Source of the DNA: Paenibacillus sp. 32O-W
Lineage (GTDB): Bacteria > Bacillota > Bacilli > Paenibacillales > NBRC-103111
Reading direction: 5' to 3'
Assembly (NCBI RefSeq): GCF_007679495.1
Contig: NZ_VEGP01000004.1
Location: 1 to 64,000, forward strand
DNA: 64,000 nucleotides
The notes below the pieces were generated by a model. The model was not told the origin of the DNA. It worked only from the letters and a program-made list of their open reading frames with translations, and searched no databases. The translations under genes and the position numbers were made by a program. Below are positions 26,642-34,806 of this stretch, one piece after another; the first letter of the stretch is position 1, and the number at the start of each line of letters is the position of its first letter.

Positions 26642-27082
26642 ATGTTCGGATTTTGGTTGTTCCTGCATCTGGCAGGCTTGTTCCTGTGGCTGGGCGCACT
26701 CCTGGCGCAAACAGTCGTTCTCGGTATTCTGCAGAAGCAGCTAGACTCGGATACGGGCAATACGCTGGCTATAAAAGTTATCCGCAACTTCAGCCTGTTT
26801 TCCCATCCCGGGGCTGTGCTGGTTCTGATCAGCGGAGTATTTCTCATCGTCCAAATGGGATTGGGAGCGGATAAGCCCATGTGGCTGGAGGCTATGGAAA
26901 AGGGCGGGGGAACGATCACCATTCTCGCTTTAATCATTACGGGAATATGGGGAAGGAAGGTGAAAAGACGGCTTCGCGGAGGTTCGGGTCAAGCCGTCAA
27001 GCTAAACGGTTATTTGACGGTATTAACCAGTTTCATGGTGCTGATTCTAGGAATAGTGCTTGTCGTCAGTCTGAGAATATAA
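26642..27082 (+). CDS. small four-TM membrane protein
   Basis: A 146-residue integral membrane protein with four predicted TM helices (WLFLHLAGLFLWLGALLAQT, FSHPGAVLVLISGVFLIVQM, ITILALIITGIWG, VLTSFMVLILGIVLVVSL). A histidine in the first helix and HPG at the second resemble CopD/DUF2269-like heme or copper membrane proteins, but I do not claim a family. GGGAGGAG precedes the ATG, and it lies 28 bp after the MMPL gene, so it is probably the last gene of that operon. Confidence 0.75.
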   Translation: MFGFWLFLHLAGLFLWLGALLAQTVVLGILQKQLDSDTGNTLAIKVIRNFSLFSHPGAVLVLISGVFLIVQMGLGADKPMWLEAMEKGGGTITILALIITGIWGRKVKRRLRGGSGQAVKLNGYLTVLTSFMVLILGIVLVVSLRI

Positions 27083-27218
27083 AGGCATGGAATCCATACT
27101 CAACTTTTGAAGAACGAATATCGATTAGAAGGTATATACTGCACAAATATCAAATCATCGCTTCGTTTGGCGGTAGCGATTAACTGTATTTTATGTAGGT
27201 AAATTGCCAACGAATGGT

Positions 27219-27309
27219 AAAAAGTGATTGAGTAAATGGAAAAACTACATTTAGAATCAAGACTTTTTGCTAAAATCACTTTTTTGCACAAACTAGCTGT
27301 AGTTTTTCC
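27219..27309 (+). other. AT-rich element with interleaved inverted repeats
   Basis: AAAAAGTGATT (27219-27229) pairs with AATCACTTTTT (27274-27284), and GGAAAAACTACA (27238-27249) pairs with TGTAGTTTTTCC (27298-27309). The order a-b-a'-b' is that of a pseudoknot. No open frame covers it. It may be a structured RNA or a decayed mobile element; the rest of 27083-27502 shows no gene. Confidence 0.4.
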
Positions 27310-27386
27310 ACTTTGTTTCCGTCTTTTGCTCCAGAGGTGAAAAACTAGCTGTATAAAATCCAGTTAGATATGCCATGTCGCTTGAG

Positions 27387-27490
27387 AAGGCACCGGCGGA
27401 AAATGGAAATAGACGAGTTCCAGTCAGACGCACCTTTCTGCGAGTAGACTGATTGCAAGGCATCCGCAGAAAATGAAAATAGACGGATTT
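27387..27490. repeat. 70 bp-spaced direct repeat
   Basis: AAGGCACCGGCGGAAAATGG near 27387 is repeated as AAGGCATCCGCAGAAAATGA near 27457; both continue with AAATAGACG. Two imperfect copies about 35 bp long, non-coding. Confidence 0.55.
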
Positions 27491-27502
27491 ACATCCAAAA
27501 TT

Positions 27503-27554
27503 AAATCCGCCCGGCACATCCATTATATTTTGGACGTTTCCGCCGGGCGGATTT
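27503..27554 (-). terminator. terminator for the LuxR-type regulator gene
   Basis: AAATCCGCCCGGC (27503-27515) and GCCGGGCGGATTT (27542-27554) form a perfect 13 bp stem with a 26 nt loop, just past the stop of the minus-strand regulator gene. Confidence 0.75.
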
Positions 27555-27561
27555 CTCATGC

Positions 27562-28245
27562 TTACAGCTTCTTCAACACCTCGAAGATCCTCAGCTCATT
27601 AACGGCGCCGATAACGTCCGCCGTGCTCGGCATATCGAACTTCTTCAGAATGCTGCTGATCTGCTTCTTGACGGTTTCCGGCTCGACCGATCGTTCAGCG
27701 GCAATCTCCCTGCGGGACTTGTTGTCGCACAGAAGCTTCAGCACCTGCAGTTCGCTCGGAGTGAGCTCGGAAATTATACGGATAATGTATAGAAGGCTCG
27801 CTTCATTGCGCTTGACCCGTACAAATTCATCGCGGATTTTCTGGGCGATGATCGGTCGGATCGGTGATTGGTCTCCATGGGCCTGCCGAATGGCATCGGC
27901 AATCTCATCCGCAGGGGCCGACTTCAGGATATAGTCCTTAATCCCGCTCTGAAAAGCGGCAAAGATAATATTATCATCATTGTGCACCGTGATGACAATA
28001 ATCCGGATGTGCGGCAGCTTCTCATAAATCTGCTTGGCGGCATGGATGCCCGCATAGGCGTCCTCCATCTCGATGTCCATCAGGATGATGTCCGGCTGGT
28101 GCATGGCGGCATACAGTACGGCTTCGTAGCCCGACTTGGCCGAAGCGACCAGCTCCATGTCCGGACACCCGGAGATGATCCGCTCCAGACGGCGGCGATG
28201 CGCTTCCATGTCGTCTGCGATCAATACCCGGATAAGTTCTTTCAT
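27562..28245 (-). CDS. NarL/LuxR-type response regulator of the glycosaminoglycan locus
   Basis: A 227-residue response regulator. Receiver domain with acid pair DD at 11-12, phosphoacceptor Asp57 (IILMDIEMEDAYAG), Thr in VITVHND and Lys in DYILKSAP. C-terminal LuxR-type helix-turn-helix: LTPSELQVLKLLCDNKSRRE and PETVKKQISSILKKF. ATG 28245 is chosen over the GTG at 28254 because GGGAGGT lies at the right distance. It follows the histidine kinase gene on the same strand after a 71 bp gap with a hairpin. The kinase gene is divergent from the sugar importer, so this pair probably activates the importer and the degradative enzymes. Confidence 0.9.
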   Translation of the reverse strand: MKELIRVLIADDMEAHRRRLERIISGCPDMELVASAKSGYEAVLYAAMHQPDIILMDIEMEDAYAGIHAAKQIYEKLPHIRIIVITVHNDDNIIFAAFQSGIKDYILKSAPADEIADAIRQAHGDQSPIRPIIAQKIRDEFVRVKRNEASLLYIIRIISELTPSELQVLKLLCDNKSRREIAAERSVEPETVKKQISSILKKFDMPSTADVIGAVNELRIFEVLKKL

Positions 28246-28259
28246 GGAATTCACCTCCC

Positions 28260-28280
28260 GGGGGTATGTTTTATACCCCC
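28260..28280. other. perfect hairpin between kinase and regulator genes
   Basis: GGGGGTAT (28260-28267) and ATACCCCC (28273-28280) form an 8 bp stem with a 5 nt loop, directly before the ribosome site of the regulator gene. No T-run follows, so it may be an operator or an mRNA-processing or stability hairpin rather than a terminator. Confidence 0.45.
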
Positions 28281-28316
28281 TGCTTTCTTAAGCGTAATCA
28301 TAGGGATGCCGTTGAA

Positions 28317-29822
28317 TTAGAGGATAGGCAGCACAATTTTGAAGGTGGTGCCCTCTCCTTCGCGGCTCTCCGCCGTAATTTTGCCGTCATGGCCTTCTAC
28401 GATCCGGTGACAGTAGGACAAGCCGATTCCCCAGTTGTTCACGGATGCCTTCGTCGTGAAGAACGGGGTGAAAATCCGCTCAAGCAGCTCTTCATCCATC
28501 CCCGGCCCGTTGTCGGTTATCGAAATGATCCCCCACCGGTTCTGTTTTTCCAAGTAAATAACGGTTCGCCCCTCGCGGTTTAGCCTGGACATAGATTCCG
28601 CTGCGTTCACCAGGATATTATGGATGGTCTCTCCCATTTGTTGAACGTCGATATAGGCAACAGGCAGCTCCGGCGCCGCGGAAACGTTAACCTCTATCTC
28701 AGGGTAATGCTGCCTGAAGCGTTCAACGGCGGCATGCACCGGCTCCTCTATAGAAACCGGTTGCAAGTTTAGCTGGATATTGCGCAGCTTGCCCGCAGCG
28801 GAATGAATGTTGTCCATCGCTGTGCGGCATGAGGACAGCATCAGGTCGAGGCTGTAGACGGTTTCCTCGTCAGCGGCATGCTTTTCCTTCAAATAATCGG
28901 CCTCTGACTGAATAGCGAGCAGATGATTTTTGAGCGCATGGGTGAACGCGCGAATGCCCAAGCTGGCGGTGTCGATGCTTTTGTTAATTTGAATATCCCG
29001 GTTCCGGCGGTACGTTTCTATCGAGTTATAAGTGTAGATGATGTAAATCATGATGGCGAATGCCAGAAATACGATATACGGAAACAGGTTGAAGACCAGA
29101 CCGTTGGCGCGAATTTGCGGCTGCAGGTAGTTCGTGTAGCCTTCAACGACCGTTGCCCGGACAAGCACCCGGGGAGCCCAGGAAAACAAAAGACAATAAA
29201 TGACCGATACCGGAAGCAGGCTGAGCAAATGAAACAGAGAATAGTTCTTCAAAAACCGGATCTTCGGATAGGTTACATAATCATAGGCCAGCAGCAGGAA
29301 TGCGGCCAACAGAAACAGGCGATTGATCCAGCGAAATCCCGTATCGAGCCCGTGAACGAAGGCAGCCGTTCGATCCGGGGCAAATACGCCGCCGTCGAAC
29401 ATCCAGTTTTGCAGCCAGTTCTGGAATCCGGGATCGTAATAAACTGCTTGTACAATAAGAATAACCAGGGCGGGCCATTGAAAATAGGCCGGCCGCAGCA
29501 TTCGGTCCCTGCGTGTAAACGTAACGGCAAACCCGAGCAGGCAGTAAGGAAACATCAATACGCCCACGTTCAGCATCCGGATGAGAAGGTCCGGATTCAA
29601 GCTGTTCAGCACCAGATAGTTCCAGGTCCCCGGGCTGAAATCGAAAAACCGGTGGATCACGTTATAGTAAAAATTGAATTTGCTCAAATATAAAACCAAT
29701 GAGACAAACGAAACAATCCAGCCGAACAATATGCCGTAAAGCCAACGGGTCGAAGAGCTGTTCAGCTTGCGATACGTCAGCAGGACCGCAATGACAACGA
29801 AGCTTATCGTGAAATACAGCAT
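28317..29822 (-). CDS. seven-TM sensor histidine kinase
   Basis: A 501-residue kinase whose N-terminal half holds seven hydrophobic helices (among them LYFTISFVVIAVLLTY, LFGWIVSFVSLVLYL, FPYCLLGFAVTF, LFLLAAFLLLAYDYV and YIVFLAFAIMIYIIYTY) instead of an extracytoplasmic domain. The cytoplasmic part has the dimerisation histidine in THALKNHLLAIQSE, an N-box TIHNILVNAAES, DNGPGMDEE, FTPFFTTKA and GIGLSYCHRIVEGH. It is transcribed with the LuxR-type regulator and diverges from the importer. It probably senses a signal through its membrane domain, perhaps together with the importer; that is inference. Confidence 0.9.
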   Translation of the reverse strand: MLYFTISFVVIAVLLTYRKLNSSSTRWLYGILFGWIVSFVSLVLYLSKFNFYYNVIHRFFDFSPGTWNYLVLNSLNPDLLIRMLNVGVLMFPYCLLGFAVTFTRRDRMLRPAYFQWPALVILIVQAVYYDPGFQNWLQNWMFDGGVFAPDRTAAFVHGLDTGFRWINRLFLLAAFLLLAYDYVTYPKIRFLKNYSLFHLLSLLPVSVIYCLLFSWAPRVLVRATVVEGYTNYLQPQIRANGLVFNLFPYIVFLAFAIMIYIIYTYNSIETYRRNRDIQINKSIDTASLGIRAFTHALKNHLLAIQSEADYLKEKHAADEETVYSLDLMLSSCRTAMDNIHSAAGKLRNIQLNLQPVSIEEPVHAAVERFRQHYPEIEVNVSAAPELPVAYIDVQQMGETIHNILVNAAESMSRLNREGRTVIYLEKQNRWGIISITDNGPGMDEELLERIFTPFFTTKASVNNWGIGLSYCHRIVEGHDGKITAESREGEGTTFKIVLPIL

Positions 29823-29960
29823 GCTTTCATCTCCGATGATGGTTGCGGCGGGGGAGGGGGTATAATGTTTTCACCTTCACGAATAGCCTCTGGCCCCGAT
29901 ACAATCAGAAGTACAAAAATTAAGCGATTTCATCATACTAAACTTCAGGGGGGTTTTCAA

Positions 29961-31283
29961 ATGAAAATAAACAAGAAGGTAATGAACGCGGCAGCGTTTA
30001 CCGTCATTGTCGGACTGTTGGCAGGCTGCGGCTCCAATACAGTCAATCCGTCTAATGGAGCATCTCCGGACGGCGGGAAGTCCCCGGCAGGCGAGGTCAA
30101 ATTGAAAATGACGGTGCTTCCCGATGATTTGGACGAATTCCAGGCAGCCTATGAGGAGTTTCAGAAGGAAAATCCTAATATCAAGGTGGAATTCGAAACG
30201 ATTCCGCAGAAGCAGTATTACGATAAGCTGCGGCTTCAATTGTCCTCCGGCGAAGCTATCGATCTGTTCGGAGGCAATATGGATTCCTTCCTTGATACCG
30301 GAATTTTGGAAGAGCTGGATGATTACATCAAACAGAGTAATACAGATGTTTCCGGCTTCGGTCCGCTGTATGACACTCTTAAAGTAAACGGCAAGGTATA
30401 CGGTCTGCCGTATCGCAAATCGAATTGGATGCTCTATTACAATAAAACGCTGTTCGATCAAGCGGGAGTCGACTATCCGAAGGCCGATATGACATGGGAC
30501 GAGTTCCGGGAATTGGCCCAGAAGATGACGAAAGGCAGCGGGGCGGACAAAATTTACGGCGCATACCTGCAGCAATGGCCGCAAACCTGGTACATGCAGG
30601 CTGTGCAGTCGGGCGCTTCGATCATCGACAAAGATTTGACTCCGTTCCATAAGGCGCTGCAGCTCCGCGTCGATATGGAGAAGGACGGCTCCATCATGAC
30701 CTGGTCCGAGCAGGTAACGACTTCGGCTCATTATAACTCGGCTTTCCAGAAGGGCAATGTAGCGATGAACCTCATTGGCGATTGGCATATTGCACAGCTT
30801 CGCAAGGCAGAGGATGAAGGGAAAATCAGCTTCGATTGGGACGTCGTGCCGATCCCGCATCCGGAAGGAGTACCGGCCAATACAAGCCTGGCTACCCCGG
30901 TTTCCGTCATGATCAACAAGAACAGCAAGCATAAGGAAGAAGCCTATAAGGTGCTGGAGTTCATGACCGGTCCCAAAGGGGCTAAAGTGTTCGCGGCCAA
31001 CGGATTGCTGACCGGCTTTACGAATGAGGAGATCAAGCAGGCTTACATCGGCGACGGATCGCGCAAGCCCGAAAATATTCATTATTTCCTTGAGCAAAAG
31101 GAATACCCGGAATACCCGCTTCTGCCCGGTGTGAAAAACATCGTCGTCAACACGATATTCACTCAGGAAGGCGAGCTGGCTTTGTCCGGGGAGCAGACGG
31201 TCGATAAGGCCATCGAGCGAATTTCCGATCGCGTTCAGAAAGAATGGGCCGACAAGTTCGGCAAAGATTTCGCGGCGAAATAA
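29961..31283 (+). CDS. sugar-binding lipoprotein of the glycosaminoglycan locus
   Basis: A 440-residue family 1 extracellular solute-binding protein. The signal sequence ends in a lipobox (VGLLAGCGSN), lipidating about Cys22. The mature fold has typical motifs such as DLFGGNMDSFLDTG, NWMLYYNKTLFDQAGVDYPK, TWDEFRELAQKM and NVAMNLIGDW. The frame is open to 29865, but ATG 29961 follows AGGGGGG and starts the signal peptide, so it is chosen. The two permeases follow. In this setting the expected ligand is an unsaturated or sulfated oligosaccharide released by the PL8 lyase encoded downstream. Confidence 0.92.
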   Translation: MKINKKVMNAAAFTVIVGLLAGCGSNTVNPSNGASPDGGKSPAGEVKLKMTVLPDDLDEFQAAYEEFQKENPNIKVEFETIPQKQYYDKLRLQLSSGEAIDLFGGNMDSFLDTGILEELDDYIKQSNTDVSGFGPLYDTLKVNGKVYGLPYRKSNWMLYYNKTLFDQAGVDYPKADMTWDEFRELAQKMTKGSGADKIYGAYLQQWPQTWYMQAVQSGASIIDKDLTPFHKALQLRVDMEKDGSIMTWSEQVTTSAHYNSAFQKGNVAMNLIGDWHIAQLRKAEDEGKISFDWDVVPIPHPEGVPANTSLATPVSVMINKNSKHKEEAYKVLEFMTGPKGAKVFAANGLLTGFTNEEIKQAYIGDGSRKPENIHYFLEQKEYPEYPLLPGVKNIVVNTIFTQEGELALSGEQTVDKAIERISDRVQKEWADKFGKDFAAK

Positions 31284-31453
31284 GCGGAAGACCGCCTTTA
31301 TTAATGCCGCTCCGGCTTGTCCGATTCGCGGGACGGCACGTCGGCATCAGCAAACCTGATAACATGGCCACTCATCGGAGCCGCTATACGCATACGGCTC
31401 CGATGGCCGTAAGAAGGTCTGCGAACCTTTCTTAGAAATGAAGGAGTGATAGA

Positions 31454-32338
31454 ATGCGCAAGCTTCAGACTGCAGGACGCGCCAGATTAGTCGGTTATGC
31501 GTTCCTCCTTCCGAATATCCTCGGTTTTCTTATATTCATTCTGTTCCCGGTCATTGCCTCGTTCTTGATGAGCTTCACGGAATGGAACGGATTTGGAAAG
31601 ATTCAGTTTATCGGATTGGACAATTATATCCGGTTATGGTCGGATGAGAACTTCCGGATTTCCTTCTGGAACAGCCTGGTGATGACGGTCGTTTCCGTTC
31701 CGGCAACGCTATTCCTGTCCATTCTCGCGGCAGTGGCTTTGAACCGGGGAATCCGCGGCCTGAAGTGGTTCCGGACGGCTATGTTTCTGCCGCATATCAC
31801 TTCGACCATCGCGATCGCGGTCGTTTGGCAGCTTCTGTTCAACCCGACCATGGGACCGATCAACGGATTCCTGCACAGCATCGGGATCGAGAATGCGCCG
31901 GGCTGGCTGTCCTCGACGAAATGGGCGCTTCTGTCGGTCATTATCGTCAGCATCTGGCATTCCGTCGGGTATTATATGGTGCTGTATCTCGCCGGATTGC
32001 AGGGCATTCCCAGAGATTTGTACGAGGCGGCGGAAATCGACGGAGCCGGCAAAATCTCGCAATTCAAAAACATCACCTTGCCGATGCTGTCGCCCGTCAT
32101 TTTCTTTACCGTCATTATGGCGATCATCAATTCCTTTAAAGTGTTCGACCTTATCTTCATGCTGACGCAAGGCGGCCCCGGTCGTTCGACCCGGGTGCTC
32201 GTGTATGACATCTATTATACGGCGTTCCAGAGATACGAATTCGGCTATGCTTCCGCAATGGCCTATGTCCTGTTCGCGCTTATTCTAGTCATTACGCTGA
32301 TCCAGTTCCGCGGCCAGAAGAAATGGGGCCATTATTGA
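31454..32338 (+). CDS. sugar ABC permease, MalF/UgpA type
   Basis: A 294-residue permease with six TM helices (GYAFLLPNILGFLIFILFPV at the start, ALIQF-like end) and the EAA docking loop YEAAEIDGAGKISQFKNITL. LLPN-LGFLIF and SFTEWNGFGKIQFIGLDNY are standard N-terminal signatures. GGAGTGAT precedes the ATG. Partner of the following permease and the upstream binding protein; no ATPase gene in the locus, so a shared one is presumed. Confidence 0.93.
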   Translation: MRKLQTAGRARLVGYAFLLPNILGFLIFILFPVIASFLMSFTEWNGFGKIQFIGLDNYIRLWSDENFRISFWNSLVMTVVSVPATLFLSILAAVALNRGIRGLKWFRTAMFLPHITSTIAIAVVWQLLFNPTMGPINGFLHSIGIENAPGWLSSTKWALLSVIIVSIWHSVGYYMVLYLAGLQGIPRDLYEAAEIDGAGKISQFKNITLPMLSPVIFFTVIMAIINSFKVFDLIFMLTQGGPGRSTRVLVYDIYYTAFQRYEFGYASAMAYVLFALILVITLIQFRGQKKWGHY

Positions 32339-32359
32339 ACCACCGGAGGTGAATAGCGC

Positions 32360-33238
32360 ATGAATACTGTTTTGACCCCGTCGCCGGGCCTCGGATCCGC
32401 ACGCCGAAGCGGAAGAGCGCTGCCGCGAATTCGCAAAGCTCTGTTGTACATTTTTCTGATCCTGGTTGTACTCTCCATGATTGTCCCGCTTCTCTGGATG
32501 ATTTCGGCATCGCTCAAGTCCGAGGCGGAAATTTTCGGGTTTCCGATCCAGTGGATTCCAAGCAAGTTTTATTGGAGCAACTATGTTGAAGTCTGGACGA
32601 AGGTTCCCTTTCTTACTTACTATCTGAATACGTTGAAAATTGCCGGAATCACGACCGTTTTACAGGTGTTTACCTGCTCGATGGCGGCTTACGCCTTTGC
32701 CAAGGTGCGGTTTCCGGAACGCGACAAGCTGTTCTTGCTGTATCTTGCCACGATGATGATTCCGTATCAGGTGATGATGATTCCCCAGTTCCTGCTGATG
32801 AAGGAGCTAGGTCTGGTCAATAATCATTGGGCGCTTATTTTGCTCGGCGCGTTCAGCCCGTTCGGGGTGTTCCTGTTCCGGCAGTTCTACATGACGATTC
32901 CGGAGGAGCTGTCCGAAGCGGCGCGCATCGACGGTTTGAATGAATTCGGCATTTACTTGCGGATTATACTGCCGCTTACCCGGCCGGCCATCGCCAGCTT
33001 GATCATTTTTACTTTCATGCATTCCTGGAATGATTTCCTGGGGCCTCTCATTTACTTGAATTCGGATAGCTTGTTCACGCTTCAGCTCGGAATGCAGCAT
33101 TTCCAAACCGAGTACAGCACCGAATACGGCCCGCTTATGGCTGCTGCGGTATCGGCGATCGTCCCGACGATCATCGTGTATTTCCTCGCTCAGGATCATT
33201 TTATCGAAGGAATCTCGGCAGGCGCAGTTAAAGGCTGA
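32360..33238 (+). CDS. sugar ABC permease, MalG type
   Basis: A 292-residue permease, second half of the importer channel. TM1 is LLYIFLILVVLSMIVPLLWMI, followed by the usual SLKSEAEIFGFPIQWIPS segment; the EAA loop is SEAARIDGLNEFGIYLRIILP, and the end is FIEGISAGAVKG, all typical of the MalG family. It starts 21 bp after the MalF-type gene with a GGAGGT upstream, so the two are one operon. The sulfatase gene follows 61 bp later on the same strand. Confidence 0.93.
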   Translation: MNTVLTPSPGLGSARRSGRALPRIRKALLYIFLILVVLSMIVPLLWMISASLKSEAEIFGFPIQWIPSKFYWSNYVEVWTKVPFLTYYLNTLKIAGITTVLQVFTCSMAAYAFAKVRFPERDKLFLLYLATMMIPYQVMMIPQFLLMKELGLVNNHWALILLGAFSPFGVFLFRQFYMTIPEELSEAARIDGLNEFGIYLRIILPLTRPAIASLIIFTFMHSWNDFLGPLIYLNSDSLFTLQLGMQHFQTEYSTEYGPLMAAAVSAIVPTIIVYFLAQDHFIEGISAGAVKG

Positions 33239-33299
33239 TTGTAAGGAAAAAACGCTACTTGACCCCCGAACATGTCACTATCGGATCAGGAGGGATGAT

Positions 33300-34712
33300 A
33301 TGGCTGCCAAAGGCCCTAATATATTGTACGTATTTGCCGATCAATGGCGGCGGCAGGCGGTTGGCTTCGCCGGAGAGGACCCGGTGCTGACGCCCCATAT
33401 CGACCGGTTCGCGCAGGAGAGCCTTGTCTTCCGCAACGCTCTGTCCAGCACCCCGCTCTGTTCGCCGCACCGCGCGGCGCTCATGACCGGACGATATCCG
33501 CTGTCCACCGGCGTTTATACTAACTGCAAACTGGGTGCGGACCTCATGCTGCGCCCGGAGGAGATCGGCATCGGGGATGTGCTGAAGGAAGCGGGATATC
33601 AGACCGGTTACATCGGAAAATGGCATCTGGACCTGCCGGAGCAGAATGTGTCGGACGAGCCCGAATCGGGCGCTAGGCACTGGGATGCCTACACTCCGCC
33701 GGGACCGAAGCGGCACGGCTTCGATTTCTGGTATTCCTACGGAGCCTATGACCATCATCTGGAGCCCCACTATTGGAGGGACACCCCGGAGATGATCCAG
33801 GTCTCGCAGTGGTCTTGCGAGCACGAAACGGACGTGGCGATCGATTATATGCGCCGATTGGATAGGGACCGCCCATTCGCCTTGTTCCTGTCATGGAACC
33901 CGCCGCACAGCCCGTTCGAGCTGGTCCCGGACAAGTACAAGGAGATCTATCGGGACCGGGAGGTACCGTTCCGGCCTAATGTCCGGTACGATACGCTGCA
34001 GGCGCACACGGGAGAGCCCTTCGAAGCCGGCCGCGACAAGCTGGAGCAGTATATGCGCGATTATTATGCAGCGGTAACGGGGATCGATGAGCAGTTCGGC
34101 CGGCTGCTTGCCGCGCTGGAGGAGCTTGGGCTCGAACGGGATACGATCGTCGTGCTGTCCTCGGATCACGGCGAGCTGATGGGGGCGCACGGTCTGATGG
34201 CGAAGCATTCCTGGCACGAGGAATCGATCGGGATTCCGTGCGTCATTCGCTGGCCGGACCGGATGGCGCCGGGAACGACCGATGTTCTGTTTAACAGCCC
34301 GGATATTATGCCGACGCTGCTGGGTCTCGCAGGTATTGCCATTCCGGATACGGTCGAGGGGACGGATGTCTCGGGATCGCTGCTCGGAACGGAGGGGAAC
34401 CGGCCGTCGTCCGCCTTCCTCGCGGCCGTACCCGGGAGAAAGGATGTGCTCGAGCAATTCGCCCGGGCGGGTCTCGACAATAAGCAGTATGGCTGGCGCG
34501 GGGTTCGCACGGAACGGTACACCTATGTCGTGAACCGGGGCTATTCGCCAGGGGAAGGGACGGAGCGGCTTCTGTACGACAACGATGCCGATCCGTACCA
34601 GCTTAATCCGGAGCGCCTCTCAAGCGCAGCGGAGTCGCCGGTGGCTGCCCGGTTGGAGGAGGAGCTTCGGAAGTACCTGCAGCGCACGCAGGATCCGTTT
34701 GTTCTGGACTGA
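33300..34712 (+). CDS. Cys-type sulfatase, glycosaminoglycan-desulfating
   Basis: A 470-residue type I sulfatase without a signal peptide, expected in the cytoplasm. The active-site signature CSPHRAALMTGR puts the formylglycine-forming Cys at residue 54 (Cys-x-Pro-x-Arg), with metal-binding Asp14 in FADQWR and Asp289-His290 in SSDHGELMGAHGLMAKHSW. The second sulfate-binding region GYIGKWHLDLP is present. Conversion of the Cys needs a maturase, not seen in this window. AGGAGGG precedes the ATG. Between the importer and the PL8 lyase, it most likely removes sulfate from imported unsaturated disaccharides, but the position it attacks cannot be told. Confidence 0.9.
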   Translation: MAAKGPNILYVFADQWRRQAVGFAGEDPVLTPHIDRFAQESLVFRNALSSTPLCSPHRAALMTGRYPLSTGVYTNCKLGADLMLRPEEIGIGDVLKEAGYQTGYIGKWHLDLPEQNVSDEPESGARHWDAYTPPGPKRHGFDFWYSYGAYDHHLEPHYWRDTPEMIQVSQWSCEHETDVAIDYMRRLDRDRPFALFLSWNPPHSPFELVPDKYKEIYRDREVPFRPNVRYDTLQAHTGEPFEAGRDKLEQYMRDYYAAVTGIDEQFGRLLAALEELGLERDTIVVLSSDHGELMGAHGLMAKHSWHEESIGIPCVIRWPDRMAPGTTDVLFNSPDIMPTLLGLAGIAIPDTVEGTDVSGSLLGTEGNRPSSAFLAAVPGRKDVLEQFARAGLDNKQYGWRGVRTERYTYVVNRGYSPGEGTERLLYDNDADPYQLNPERLSSAAESPVAARLEEELRKYLQRTQDPFVLD

Positions 34713-34806
34713 CCGTCAATACTTCAGTGGAATCCGCCCTGTACAGGGCGTTCCTATAAATCATTTTTGATAGCGATTTCATACCGAAAAAGAGAGGGGA
34801 ATGTTG

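Noticed and set aside
29877-31097. 406-codon minus-strand frame over the sugar-binding lipoprotein
   Set aside because: Opposite the clear lipoprotein gene; composition is atypical and no motif fits.
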